A stretch of 64,000 nucleotides of DNA, from the NCBI GenBank assembly GCA_963735495.1, contig CAVTLG010000011.1, positions 186,001-250,000 on the forward strand, in the 5' to 3' direction. Both the position numbers and the translations under genes were made by a program. The notes beneath the pieces are model-generated. The model had not been told where the DNA came from. It saw only the letters and a program-made list of their open reading frames with translations, and made no database searches. The number at the start of each line of letters is the position of its first letter. The first letter of the stretch is position 1. The DNA comes from CAVTLG01 sp963735495 (GTDB lineage Bacteria > Chloroflexota > Ktedonobacteria > Ktedonobacterales > Ktedonobacteraceae). This document shows, piece after piece, positions 1-8,961 of this stretch.

Positions 1-1170
1 TTCCAGAACCACCACACCATCAAAATCGACATATGCAAGGCGTGCCGATAGTTGCTTTGAGCCCATACCGAATGCCGTTCCAGGCAATAACGCCACCCCG
101 GTTTCCGCCAGTAATGCCTCGCATACCGCTTGCGAACTGGTGAGGCCATATTCCGATAAGACATCAGATACGGGACTGAAATCAAGGAAAAGATAAAAAC
201 CACCTTCCGGCTTGTGAATACGAATATTGTTTTTCTGGAGTTTGTCCGCACAGGCGTTACCGAGAGCCGACAAAACCCGTCTTTGCTGCCTGGCATATTG
301 CTCGGTTTCTGGAGAGACCCTGAACGCTTCACAAGCGGCAAGCTGTACTGGCAGGGCAGCGCACGAATAGGTCTCCGACGCTAGCCCAAGCAACGTATCC
401 TGAAACTCACCACCAAGCGCTGCCGGAACAATGGCAGTACCCAGACGCCAGCCACCAGCACCACACCATTTTGACAGACCACTAGTGACAATAGTTCCCT
501 CAGGATAGTATTTCGCCAAAGAGACATGCGTACCAGTGTGAGTGAGCAATCCGTAAATCTCGTCGGAAATTACCAATGTGCCGTACTTACGGGCAACATC
601 CGCAAGAGCAGAGAGCTCCGCCGCTGCATAGCTTAACCCGTCAGGATTGCCTGGATAATTAAGAATCAATACCGACGGCCTCTTCTTATCTACCCTCCCC
701 TCCAGCGCCTTGGTCAGAGCTTGTGGAGTAAGCCGCCAGCGTTCTTCAAAGCTGGTGGGAATTTGTATAACACCATGCCCGAGAAGATGTGCTTGCGGCA
801 CATAGGATACCCACGCTGGAGCGCAAACGAGCAGATCGGCTTCGGTAAAAGCAGCAAGCACCGCATAAATCAGGATTTTGGAACCCGGTGCGATAAGAAC
901 ATTTTCTGCTTTTGCATCAATCCCATCAAGCTTGCGGTGAAATTCTGCTACAGCTTCCCTAAGCGCGGGAATACCTTGTACAGGAGAGTAATCTTTACGG
1001 TGAGCATTAGCTTTTAATGCATCAATAACACGCTGCGGCGGCAAAAACGGTGACTGACCGAAACCGAATTTATACACCTTCTTGCCATTCTGCTCAAGGC
1101 TGCGTGACTGTTCGTTGAGCAGAAGCGTCTGTGATTTTTCAACCATGCGCAAATAGTGTGAGAATTGCAT
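1..1170 (-). CDS. Class I/II PLP-dependent aminotransferase, C-terminus off the left edge
   Basis: The frame is open from an ATG at 1170 to the window edge (390 codons, no stop), so the last part is missing. It begins MQFSHYLRMVEKSQTL and carries the fold type I aminotransferase landmarks in order: the glycine-containing GFGQSPF segment near residue 36, the PGSK loop, the NYPGNPDG substrate/cofactor motif, the SDEIYG motif and the PLP-lysine segment TSGLSKWCGAGGWRLG. A GGGAGGTCC-like ribosome site complement sits just upstream. The family transfers amino groups between an amino acid and a 2-oxo acid in the cytoplasm (aspartate/tyrosine aminotransferase group); substrate cannot be told from sequence. 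No partner gene is visible because the 3' side is cut and the upstream side is decayed DNA. Confidence 0.9.
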   Translation of the reverse strand, partial: MQFSHYLRMVEKSQTLLLNEQSRSLEQNGKKVYKFGFGQSPFLPPQRVIDALKANAHRKDYSPVQGIPALREAVAEFHRKLDGIDAKAENVLIAPGSKILIYAVLAAFTEADLLVCAPAWVSYVPQAHLLGHGVIQIPTSFEERWRLTPQALTKALEGRVDKKRPSVLILNYPGNPDGLSYAAAELSALADVARKYGTLVISDEIYGLLTHTGTHVSLAKYYPEGTIVTSGLSKWCGAGGWRLGTAIVPAALGGEFQDTLLGLASETYSCAALPVQLAACEAFRVSPETEQYARQQRRVLSALGNACADKLQKNNIRIHKPEGGFYLFLDFSPVSDVLSEYGLTSSQAVCEALLAETGVALLPGTAFGMGSKQLSARLAYVDFDGVVVLE

Positions 1171-1499
1171 AATCAGGGACCTCCATAAAAATTCCAAAAA
1201 CAATCTGAGGCTACGGCAACTTTAATTTAAGGCACCGTTTGCAGTTGTGTTGCAAAAAATCTGAGAGGGATGCTCTGGGTGAAACACTCCCGCTCTTCCT
1301 TTCTGAGATGCCTTGTTGCCACTGTTCGCGTTTCCTCTTTTCAGAATACCGAAGGGGACCAACAAGCGAGCTGGCAAAACGCAAGGTGGCAAGGATGCAG
1401 GGTCGCCTCTCCCTGGTGGTCTGCCACCATGCTCTGCGCGATACCGGTGTTGAGAGATAATGTCATCTATCCAGATCATCAACTGGGAAAAGCTGCCAT
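1171..1499. other. Intergenic DNA without a convincing gene
   Basis: Open frames exist on both strands but none has a recognisable protein or a ribosome site. The part next to 1170 should hold the aminotransferase promoter. The rest probably belongs to the decayed peptidase gene that follows. Confidence 0.4.
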
Positions 1500-1884
1500 C
1501 CTTGCTGCACGTCCGGGGCTCTTTCCTCTGGGCTCGCGAGGTGCTGGGCGATCAGCTACCTGTGGGAATATCTTTAGCCTTGCACATAAGGAGCCATCCG
1601 GGCAAGGAGGAGCTTTTCGCCAGATTGGCTCAACGAAGATCGGTGTCTTTACAGTCGTCAACGCGGTCGGCGTTGTTGTTGATCGACAAGGACAGATTGT
1701 ACGGGGCAACTACGATCCCAAGACGGGTTTACGCCTCTCTCCAGTCGAGGAGCTTGAACAGCGGCTTGCTCGTGGCGAAGTGGTGACTACGGCCTTTGGG
1801 AATACCACCCTGACACTCGTCGTGACGAATCAATGCTTGCGTCCAGAAGAACTGCGCCAGTTGGGAAGACAAGTCCATAGCGAT
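1500..1884 (+). pseudogene. Remnant of a P1 family (S58, DmpA-type) aminopeptidase
   Basis: One plus-strand frame reads IGVFTVVNAVGVVVDR, then a charged stretch, then FGNTTLTLVVTNQ and EELRQLGRQVHS. This is the C-terminal half of DmpA/L-aminopeptidase-D-esterase proteins, in which the NTT-type motif surrounds the autocleavage nucleophile. Upstream similarity (CGNIF) fades within about 100 codons and no start with a ribosome site is found. After QVHS (about 1881) the family similarity stops abruptly and the DNA becomes the antisense of an esterase gene. I read this as a truncated, non-functional fragment joined to foreign DNA. Confidence 0.6.
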
Positions 1885-2757
1885 GGATGTACCCCTTGTC
1901 TGCCAACATGGCAGCAAAGCGACGATTTGGGGCCAGGAGCCATTCAATCTGTCCTGTTTCCATAGAGAGACGCAATGGCAAACGAGTGGTTTGGCGAAAC
2001 TGCTCCGTGAGCCATTCTGGATCATGATACGCGTCTTTCCCTCCTGGTATGGCTGTAAAGCAGCCAGATTGGCTGGCGACCTTTGAAAAGAGGTCAGGGT
2101 TTCTCCATGCCAACCAGAACGCAACCAATCCTCCAAGTGATGCTCCCCAGAGTCCTCGTTCCTGTGTTTCGCCATAGTCTCGTTCAATCGTCGGGATCAC
2201 TTCCTTGAGGAGAAACGTCTCATAGCGTTCATTGAACCAATATTCAGCTCGGCGGTCGTGCGGTTCGATCATGACAAGCCGCACTGGTTGGATCACATCA
2301 CGCTCGATCAGGGCTTCTGCTACCTCATGAAAGCGTCCCTTTTGGTAAAAAGCGGCTCCATCGTGGACGTACAGGATTGCAGCAGGCGCACGTGGTGGCT
2401 CATAGACGTAATACGTATGCGGACAAGCAAAGGTAGGTGATTCAATGATGTGCTCGCGGACGCTGCCTTGAAAGGAAGATGGCCTGGGAGGCCCGACAAA
2501 GCGGTTGAGCGGAAGGGTGAAGGCGCGATGGTAGTCATACCACAGATGTTTCGGCACCTGATGGTTGGTAGGATCAGCTAATGGCTGTTCTCTGCATCCA
2601 GATAAGCATACTTGACATAAGCACTTTGAGGAAACTCAAGTGTCATCGGCCCGGAAATGGGAAGAGGATGTTCATCCCAGTCGGTAAAATCACCTATCAG
2701 GTAAGCGGCTTCTTCTGGAGGTCGAAAAGTCACGTATGACCCATGAATCTCAATCAC
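1875..2757 (-). pseudogene. Broken esterase (enterochelin-esterase-like) with N-terminal E-set domain
   Basis: From about 2757 the minus strand reads VIEIHGSYVTFRPPEEAAYL then IGDFTDWDEHPLP, a CBM48/E-set beta domain as found in front of Fes/esterase D proteins. Near 2590 the frame is lost: YAYLDAE in one frame continues as QPLADPTNHQVPKHLWYDY in another, a single-base indel. The second frame (to 2557 and beyond) has the alpha/beta hydrolase nucleophile elbow GASLGG. The usual C-terminal His-x-Trp segment is absent because the gene stops matching at about 1880, where it runs into the peptidase remnant. Frameshift plus lost catalytic histidine make it a pseudogene. Confidence 0.75.
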
Positions 2758-2827
2758 AGTCAGCCCTCTCTCGTTTCAAGAAACAGCCCTGATTGATCAA
2801 TGCGTGAATGAAACGATCCCCTCATTA

Positions 2828-2945
2828 TTGCACTTTTTGCTCATGCGGCCATTGCTGTCGCATCTCTTTTTTCAAGGAAGTGCTCATAACAGAATAGGCG
2901 ATGGTTGTCCCAATCACCCCTGCTCCAACCACGAGCACATCATAC
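2828..2945 (-). pseudogene. Fragment of an FAD/NAD(P)-binding oxidoreductase N-terminus
   Basis: The minus strand reads YDVLVVGAGVIGTTIAYS followed by about 20 residues and a stop. The GxGxxG dinucleotide-binding signature (here GAGVIG) identifies a Rossmann-fold, DAO-like N-terminus. Two in-frame stops lie immediately upstream and no start codon exists, and nothing of the rest of the enzyme follows. It is a 35-40 residue relic. Confidence 0.6.
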
Positions 2946-3274
2946 TACTACTTTGGGCAATTTCCTACTGACATGATTGATATGCTCATCCAGATATTTT
3001 ACGCATGGTTCCCCTTGCCACGTGTCTAACCTGTGACGGAATGCAAGAATATATTGTAAGATCATCCATGATTGTGTTTGGAGGGTAGCATCAAGAGCTT
3101 GATTGACAAAATGACAACTTTTCTCAAGCTCTCCCTCCTGTATGAAGACGTTGGCAAGTCCAACGGTAACGCTCGCTTGATGGCGAAGCGACGACGAGTT
3201 GTCCGGCTGGAGTGCTTCCTGAAAAGCCTTCTGAGCATCAGGTAAGCGGTGGAGTTGTAAGTAGCAATCTATGA
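2940..3274 (-). pseudogene. C-terminal TPR fragment of a larger protein, cut by the IS3-family element
   Basis: About 111 residues of helical repeat (for example LQLHRLPDAQKAFQEAL and ASVTVGLANVFIQEGELEKS) typical of tetratricopeptide repeats, as in the C-terminus of HTH-TPR regulators. The open frame reaches 3296, but the last codons lie inside the terminal inverted repeat of the IS, so the native protein is cut at about 3274. Its stop at 2940 abuts the Rossmann fragment. The missing N-terminal part is not seen on the other side of the IS (beyond 8838), so the flanks have been rearranged. Confidence 0.6.
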
Positions 3275-3820
3275 TGGACCCAAAAGTCAAGTCCAAAAAA
3301 GCATCTTTGGAAAGATATCCCTTTCTCTCTTGAAATAATCCCTTGAGATTGGAAGAGATGCCTGCGTAGAAGCAACCCTCCCGTGTTCATGAGCATCTCA
3401 TCTGACTTCTGGCGACTTCCTACGGTTCCCAGCTCCAAGCACATTGTTTTCCTCTGGCTGAGGTGCAAAGTACACAGAGGCTGGTGGACGATAGTCGAGT
3501 GCTTGATGCAAGCGCTGATGATTGTAAAACTGCAAGTAGTCTCGTAATTGCTGTCGTGCCTCTTTCGGTGAAGCATACTCATGTAAGTAGACTTCTTCAT
3601 ATTTAACCGTTCGCCACAATCTCTCAGTAAAAATGTTGTCCAATGCCCGTCCTTTCCCATCCATACTGATTTGCACTTCTGCTGCTTGGAGGAGCTGGCG
3701 ATACTGTGGGCTGGTGAAGTGGCTCCCCTGATCGCTATTGCAAATGGTTGGAGTGGCCTGAGCCAGAGCACGTTCCAGTGCCGTCAAGACAAAGGGCAAT
3801 TCCAATGTTTGGTCCAATTC

Positions 3821-3858
3821 GCCGGGTAGCCGGGGCGCATTGCTGCGCCCAAGCCCCC
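3821..3858 (-). ncRNA. Group II intron domain VI (branch-point helix)
   Basis: On the minus strand the stem GGGCGCA-GCAA-TGCGCCC sits on an outer helix that leaves an unpaired A in CTACCC. This A lies seven bases upstream of the 3' splice site, the expected branch-point place. Confidence 0.7.
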
Positions 3859-3859
3859 T

Positions 3860-3897
3860 CAGAACGGCACGTGAGTCTTTCGTCCTCATGCCGCTCA
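3860..3897 (-). ncRNA. Group II intron domain V (catalytic hairpin)
   Basis: The minus strand reads GAGCGGCATGAGG, ACGAAAG, ACTCACGTGCCGTTC: a 34-nt type hairpin with a GAAA-type loop and a two-base bulge, matching the highly conserved domain V pattern. Confidence 0.85.
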
Positions 3898-3916
3898 AGC
3901 CTTTCTAACGCCCATC

Positions 3917-5656
3917 CTAATTGGGAGGACGCGGTTTCTCCACGTATAAACCTTGAGTGTGTAACTGCATATGGCAGGTGGGGTGAAGGAGCACTCGGTT
4001 TTCTGCCTGGTCTGTGCCTCCTTTGCTTCGCCAGATGAGATGATGGCTATGCCATCCAGTGATTTTGGTGATTCTCTGGTTGCACAATGGGCAGCTTCCG
4101 TTTTGCTCCTTCCAGAGAAAGAGAAGGCGTCTTTTCCCAGCCAGGTTCCGTTCCATTTTCACGTCGAGACGTTTTTCAAAGTACGTTTCCCAGGCTGGAT
4201 CAAATGGGTTGGCTGCTCCTTGTATAAGGATATGCCGTTGGATCTTCACATCGGTCGCTTTCCGTAAATGGACGAGCTTCGTGTTTCCATCCTCTCCTTT
4301 GACTTCTCCTGTAAACACCCAGTTTCTTGTCCCTTGCGTCGTGAAGTATTTCTGCTTCACCCAGGTCGCGCTTTTTCTTGGGTGTCTCCTTCTGGCCCAC
4401 CACCACAGCTTTTTAAAGATTGCATGATCCATGGCGTTAAAGATTTCACTGCTGGCCCCAAATCGATGGTAGTTGGCCCATCCCTGGATTACCGGATTGA
4501 GTTTCACCACGATCTGTCCCGCAGAGCTATCCTTGTGTTTCTCGATGATCCCTCGAACCTTCTTGAGGAACGCCTTCACGTTCTTTTTCGAGGGCCTCGT
4601 AAGTACTCTTCCATTGTTGTACTTACGTATATGTTGACCGAGGAAGTCGAAGCCGTTCTCAATAGCGGTGATGACGGTTTTCTCCTGCGACAGGGTGAGT
4701 CCTCGTTCCTTCAGGAATGCTTCGATGCATGGTTTCACCTCTTGTTCGAGAAGGTCTTTGGATGCTCCTGTTACAATAAAGTCATCGGCATACCTTGCCA
4801 GATTAACTTTTGGACTCTTCCCATTTGCTGGTCTGGGGAAGTATTCCCAAAGATGCTGGCTGAGACCATCGAGGGCCATATTCGCAATCACGGGTGAAAT
4901 GATCCCGCCTTGCGGTGTTCCCTCTTCTGTCGGGTGGAGAACGTTTTTCTCCATATATCCCGCTTGTAGCCATTTTCTCAGAATCTCTCTTTCCATTGGG
5001 ATGTGGGCTAAAAGCCATGTATGCGATATTTTGTCGAAACAGGATTTAATATCGCCTTCTAAGACCCATTGCGCTCCTCTCTTTTGTGAGAGAAGGGTGT
5101 GACAGTACACGATGGCGTCTGCTGTACACCGCTCTGGTCGGAAACCATAGGAGTGTGGGTCAGCGAGTGTCTCCGCTACTGGTTGTAGCGCCAGCAGGTA
5201 GAGAGCTTGCATGGCTCGATCCTTCATGGTCGGAATCGAGAGTGGCCTTTGAGCACCATTGCTCTTGGGGATATACACACGCCTGAGCGGTTGAGGGTGA
5301 TACCCTCTTGCTTTCAGGTCGCATATGGCTCGTGCTTTCTTTTCCGGCGTGTCCCAGATCACCTTGTCCACGCCGGGTGTCTTTTTCCCTTGGTTTTCCG
5401 TCACTCGCCGTACGGCGAGTGCTTTGCCGCTGAACGAGTGGGTTAAGAGCCGTTGCAAGGCTTTCACCTTGCCCCATTTCTTTTCCTGAGTTGCCTTCAC
5501 GATCCTGGCTTGGAGCCGACGCACTTCTCGTTGCGTGTGGTACCAGCGGATGCCGTGCCACTCTAACGAGTCATGGAAGGACGCACCGGTAGCTGTTTCC
5601 TCATCAGAGTATTCTGTTGTGGAGCTCACTACCGCCATCTGCCTTTCCTTCTTCAT
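3917..5656 (-). CDS. ltrA: Group II intron reverse transcriptase/maturase with HNH endonuclease
   Basis: The ATG at 5656 (MKKERQMAVVSST) is preferred over an open frame reaching 5854 because AAAGGAG lies nine bases before it; this gives 579 residues. Domains in order: N-terminal RT0 region, RT fingers/palm with PLSIPTMKDRAMQAL, GTPQGGIISP and the catalytic LARYADDF, a maturase X domain (GWANYHRF), then a C-terminal HNH nuclease with CPLCNQR, SHHLIWRSKGG and HPTCH. All catalytic aspartates and the zinc-type cysteines are present, so it looks intact. It assists splicing and copies the intron into DNA targets. It is encoded inside its own intron. Confidence 0.92.
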   Translation of the reverse strand: MKKERQMAVVSSTTEYSDEETATGASFHDSLEWHGIRWYHTQREVRRLQARIVKATQEKKWGKVKALQRLLTHSFSGKALAVRRVTENQGKKTPGVDKVIWDTPEKKARAICDLKARGYHPQPLRRVYIPKSNGAQRPLSIPTMKDRAMQALYLLALQPVAETLADPHSYGFRPERCTADAIVYCHTLLSQKRGAQWVLEGDIKSCFDKISHTWLLAHIPMEREILRKWLQAGYMEKNVLHPTEEGTPQGGIISPVIANMALDGLSQHLWEYFPRPANGKSPKVNLARYADDFIVTGASKDLLEQEVKPCIEAFLKERGLTLSQEKTVITAIENGFDFLGQHIRKYNNGRVLTRPSKKNVKAFLKKVRGIIEKHKDSSAGQIVVKLNPVIQGWANYHRFGASSEIFNAMDHAIFKKLWWWARRRHPRKSATWVKQKYFTTQGTRNWVFTGEVKGEDGNTKLVHLRKATDVKIQRHILIQGAANPFDPAWETYFEKRLDVKMERNLAGKRRLLFLWKEQNGSCPLCNQRITKITGWHSHHLIWRSKGGTDQAENRVLLHPTCHMQLHTQGLYVEKPRPPN

Positions 5657-6737
5657 CGTTTGCCACTCCTTTTCGTGATGAAAGACCAGACGGAAGTCTG
5701 CCCGCTTTCGCGTGGGGAAGTTTCCCCTATCTGCTCCGTTACAGAGCAGCTTTCGCTTTTTCCGTCCTCCTGTACCCGCCTCGCTATCGGCTCCCCTCGC
5801 GGGTGGCTTTCCCTTTCGGGAGCGGGACGGGCTTTCCATGTTCTGCTTCTGCACCCCAATGGGTTAGGCCCTGCCTGTTCGCCGGTGAGAGTATGTCCAC
5901 GATAGAGGAAGCTGGATACCTCTATGCCTCTCACATACCCTTTGGTTCAAGCCTGTCAGCACCGTTGGCTTGTTTGTCGTAACGACGTTTATCAGCAGTT
6001 CACGTGTGTTAGCCATACCACTGAACCTTAGCCCCTCAACCGTATTGATGCTTACAGTTACGATTTTCCCTCACAGTTCCATCGCTCTCATTGAGAAAGG
6101 GTACATTGTTCCGAGAGCTTCCCACCCCGGAATTACTCCCGACGCAGGTCTCAGTAAGGTACTGGTGGTGGAACACCAGGTTGAGTGCTGTTTATCAGCC
6201 TCAACAGCTACAGAAGCAACTTCATGTCGCAACCAACTCACGACATACCGTGAGTACCAATCCAGTACTGCCACCAGATACATCCAGCCGCCTCTCAGGC
6301 GAATATACGTGATATCGAGCCCCCAGATATGATTGGGGTACTGACTCGTTGTATGGCGTAAAAGGTAAGGAAAGATGCCTTCCTTCTGCGTCCGTTTGCT
6401 CAAATTCGGACCGGGACAGATGCCTGCAATCCCCATCTCGCGCATGTGCCGTTGGATGGCTTTTCGGTTGACTTCTACCCCTTCCAATTGGAGCTGAGCG
6501 GTAATCTTTCGTGACCCATAAAACGGCCATTTCGTGTAGATCTCATCAATGCGGTGTTTGAGCTGGACTTCTGCGGCTGAAGGCGGTTGTGGCTGATAGT
6601 ACACTCCCGACCGATTCACGCTCAAGAGCTCCACCTGGATGCGCACGGAGAGTTCCTCACTCTCTCGTTCAATCAAGCGCAGACGCTCATCTCGGCTCAG
6701 GTTCAATTCCAGATTTTTTTTTCAGCCAGGTCAGTTC

Positions 6738-8478
6738 TCATGGTTCGCTCATTTTCCAGACGGAAATTAAGAAATCATCCGCCAATTGAGAATAGATGAC
6801 AGGCGTAAAGCCTAATAATGTTAAAATTTCTTGCTGAAGCGAAGAAAGCGGCGTGATATGGCGTTGTATGAAACCAGGAGCACGAACGATGGTAAGCGTC
6901 ACTTCATGGAAGGCTTCCAATAAGCGTTCCGCAGTCGGTTGATTCGTGCGACGTTTGGGATTTCCTGCGTAGAGTCCAGCAAGCTCTCCTTTCAGCTCTT
7001 GTAAACGTTGACGAACGACCCCTTCCAACAGCGTTAAAACACGCAAAGCAATCGTCAACAAGCGCACTAATCCTACTCGATGATCATCACGTTGCACATA
7101 GAGAGGAGCCAATGAGAAAGGATGTCCTTTGAGGCGCCCGAAGCACCGCTCGAACAAGATATTCATCATAATATGCCTCTACAGCTTGTTCTAAAGAAAG
7201 ATATTCTTTTTCCTGATTCGTCACATACACACGCCAGCTCAGATGACTTATCGTATACTCGAGGGCTTTTTCCACTCGTGCACTCTTGATCGTAAAAAGG
7301 CTCTCTTGACGTGCTGAGGAGATTTTTCCTCTATAAGCACGAACTGGTATTTCCCGCTTTTCTTCATAAATAGCAATCTCTAATAAATCTTCCACGCGAA
7401 ATATCTTTAACACCTCTTGTATGGCTCTCTCTACTTCCACACGTGTTTTTAGGCGCTGCTTTCCTTGCTTTCTCACCAATAGCTCCTGTATAGCTTGCTC
7501 TGCTTTTTCTAAGTGTTCTAGCAAAGAACGCTTCGCTCCTTCTGCTCCACCCATTGATTGAATCAGCAATCGACGTTCTGTCCATGCAGATATCTGCCCA
7601 TCTCTCTCGCTATCCAGCTCTTGGATCATTTCATACCCCTGAGCAATACAAATATGCTCATTTTTCTCATTCACGCGTTCAACCTTTATAAGTGGCTCTC
7701 CGTTCTTTCTCAGGCTATCCACTTCTTGCTGGATTTGCTGTGATGAGATGTGTATGGCTGAAAGAGGGCATAAATAAAAATCTTTCGAGGATTGAATGGT
7801 AGCACGTGTTTGGAATGCTGCCATCTTGCAATCCCCTATATACAACAACCCTTCTCTTTTCAGTCCTTCACGCACCCGCTTTATGATCGGCAGGTATACC
7901 GGGTCATCTGCCTTTTCACCCGAAATCACTTCGGTCGCCAATGGCATTCCCAAAGGATCCAAACTGGCGAGCACCAGTTTGAGTTGTGGCAGGTCAGGTC
8001 GATGGTCTTTGCTGTGCCCGAATTGCAGTAATCCCTGCTCATTCACTTCAGCATAACTCATGACGCTCGTTGTATCAACACGTATGCGTGCTTTTTGCAT
8101 ATCATACACTCGCACCAGGCTTCCCATCAAATCCTGTTCAAACGCTGACCAATGGATATCGCTACTTAAAGCATGCAAAATATCTGCAAGGCGATCATCT
8201 GTCATGTCTTGTGATTCAAGCGTCTTCAATCCGCAGCCACGTAGTATTTCTTTTCGTCGCATTGCCCACTCTTGTACATGGTGCATTTTATGATCCGCTT
8301 CTGAAAGGATATGGGAGAGCCAGACCATCGTCACGTTTCCTACGCTTAATCCCTTCCGATTGCCATGAACTGGGATATGCTTATCTAGCAGCTCAGATAT
8401 ATTCATGCGCTGCATGTGTGCTAGTAATAGCGCAATATCATCTACACGTTCAGTTTCAATGTTCAATGTCTCTTTCAT
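6738..8478 (-). pseudogene. IS1634-type transposase with a late frameshift
   Basis: The first frame starts at 8478 (MKETLNIETERVDDIALLL) and contains the DDE_Tnp_1-type core: IRVDTTSVMSY, LPQLKLVLASLDPLGMPLA, LYIGDCKMAA. Near 7155 it diverges. The usual continuation LFERCFGRLKGHPFSLAP and VGLVRLLTIALRVLTLLE lies in another frame that ends at 6738 with a stop inside the inverted repeat. A +1 shift at about CTTG (AYYDEYL to FERCF) would join them. The break removes the conserved final part, including the glutamate region, so the protein is inactive unless recoding occurs. Confidence 0.8.
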
Positions 8479-8531
8479 GCTTGTAGTGTATTACAATTTT
8501 GAAATCTCGTCAAAATTTGAGCGAACCATGA
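6738..8531 (-). mobile_element. IS1634-like element inserted between OrfA and OrfB of the IS3 element
   Basis: The terminal inverted repeat TCATGGTTCGCTCA starts at 6738, and its complement ends at 8531. The direct repeat GTCAGTT occurs at 6730-6736 and 8532-8538, so a 7-8 bp target duplication is visible. Removing the element restores the IS3 OrfA reading QLTWLKKKSGI. The single transposase gene is frameshifted near its end. The IS1634 group is known for variable target duplications. Confidence 0.85.
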
Positions 8532-8534
8532 GTC

Positions 8535-8785
8535 AGTTGTGTTGTTAACCTGCCAATATCTCCATAGAGTCCATTTAAACGCTCTTCATATTCCGCTCGC
8601 ATCGCCACGATTGAGTCTTTTTCTTCAAAGAGGCTTGGTAATCCTTCTACCACAATCGCTTTCCATCGCCTCAGTTGGGTCGGATGCACCTCATATTCTG
8701 CAGCAATCTGAGCAATCGTTTTGTCTTCTTTCAATAACTCTTGAACTACCTGGACTTTAAAATTGGCTGTATGTTGTCTTTTCAT
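8535..8785 (-). pseudogene. IS3-family OrfA (HTH_Tnp_1), cut by the IS1634-like element
   Basis: It starts MKRQHTANFKVQVVQELLKE, then IAQIAAEYEVHPTQLRRWK, the helix-turn-helix that binds IS3-family ends, then a leucine-rich stretch ending GRLTTQLT. The last codons before the stop at 8510 belong to the inserted IS. The native continuation WLKKKSGI is found on the far side of the insertion near 6730-6715. Confidence 0.85.
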
Positions 8786-8961
8786 GCTTTGATTGTATCT
8801 TACCCAGTCCTCTTTTTTGGTCTCGTTCTATGGGTCCATTATAGCATTGATTTCCAGCCGAAAATCGTCTATATTCTCAGCAAGAAATGTATTCGCTTCT
8901 GAAGAAGGAAAGCCCAATGCCATCACGACAAGCGCCCGGTCGCTCAGGAAGGAGACAATGA

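Larger units (their letters stand above)
3821..6232 (-). mobile_element. Group II intron with encoded maturase
   Basis: The boundaries are set by reading-frame continuity of the host transposase. The 5' end reads TTGCGACATGAAG, close to the GUGYG consensus but with U first. The 3' end has a canonical domain V and a domain VI with a GCAA tetraloop and a bulged A seven bases before the exon. The length is 2,412 bp. The encoded reverse transcriptase-maturase fills most of domain IV. Group II introns self-splice and retrohome into defined DNA targets, which here was an IS transposase gene. Confidence 0.85.
3398..6706 (-). pseudogene. IS3-family transposase OrfB, split by a group II intron
   Basis: The 5' exon (6706 to 6233) encodes an HTH_21-like region and the start of the integrase core (HIWGLDITYIRL, VAVLDWYSRYVVSW). 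The 3' exon (3820 to 3398) continues ELDQTLELPFVLTALERAL, SDQGSHFTSPQY and DNIFTERLWRTVKYEEVYLH. Joining the exons after removal of 3821-6232 gives an uninterrupted DDE core reading VVSW-ELDQ, so the gene could be restored by splicing. An A9 run (complement of 6714-6722) lies at the OrfA/OrfB junction, as is usual for IS3 ribosomal frameshifting, although the two frames do not fit a simple -1 shift in my reading. OrfA is separated from it by another IS, so the transposase is probably inactive here. Confidence 0.8.
3275..8838 (-). mobile_element. IS3-family element, interrupted by a group II intron and by a second IS
   Basis: The ends match as inverted repeats: plus strand from 3275 begins TGGACCCAAAAG and the complement of 8838 begins TGGACCCATAGA, with both going on to a CCAAAAAAG block at position 19-27. 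OrfA (8535-8785) and OrfB (3398-6706) of an IS3-type transposase lie inside on the minus strand. The intron occupies 3821-6232 and the second element 6738-8531. Without them the element would be about 1.36 kb, normal for IS3 relatives. No clear matching target duplication flanks it (ATGA versus TTAT), consistent with later rearrangement. Confidence 0.8.

Noticed and set aside
8839..8960. Minus-strand frame reading SFLSDRALVVMALGFPSSEA and LAENIDDF next to the IS end
   Set aside because: It looks like a possible C-terminal fragment of an unknown protein, but the longer open frame is an antisense shadow of the kinase gene and I could not name a family, so it is not called.
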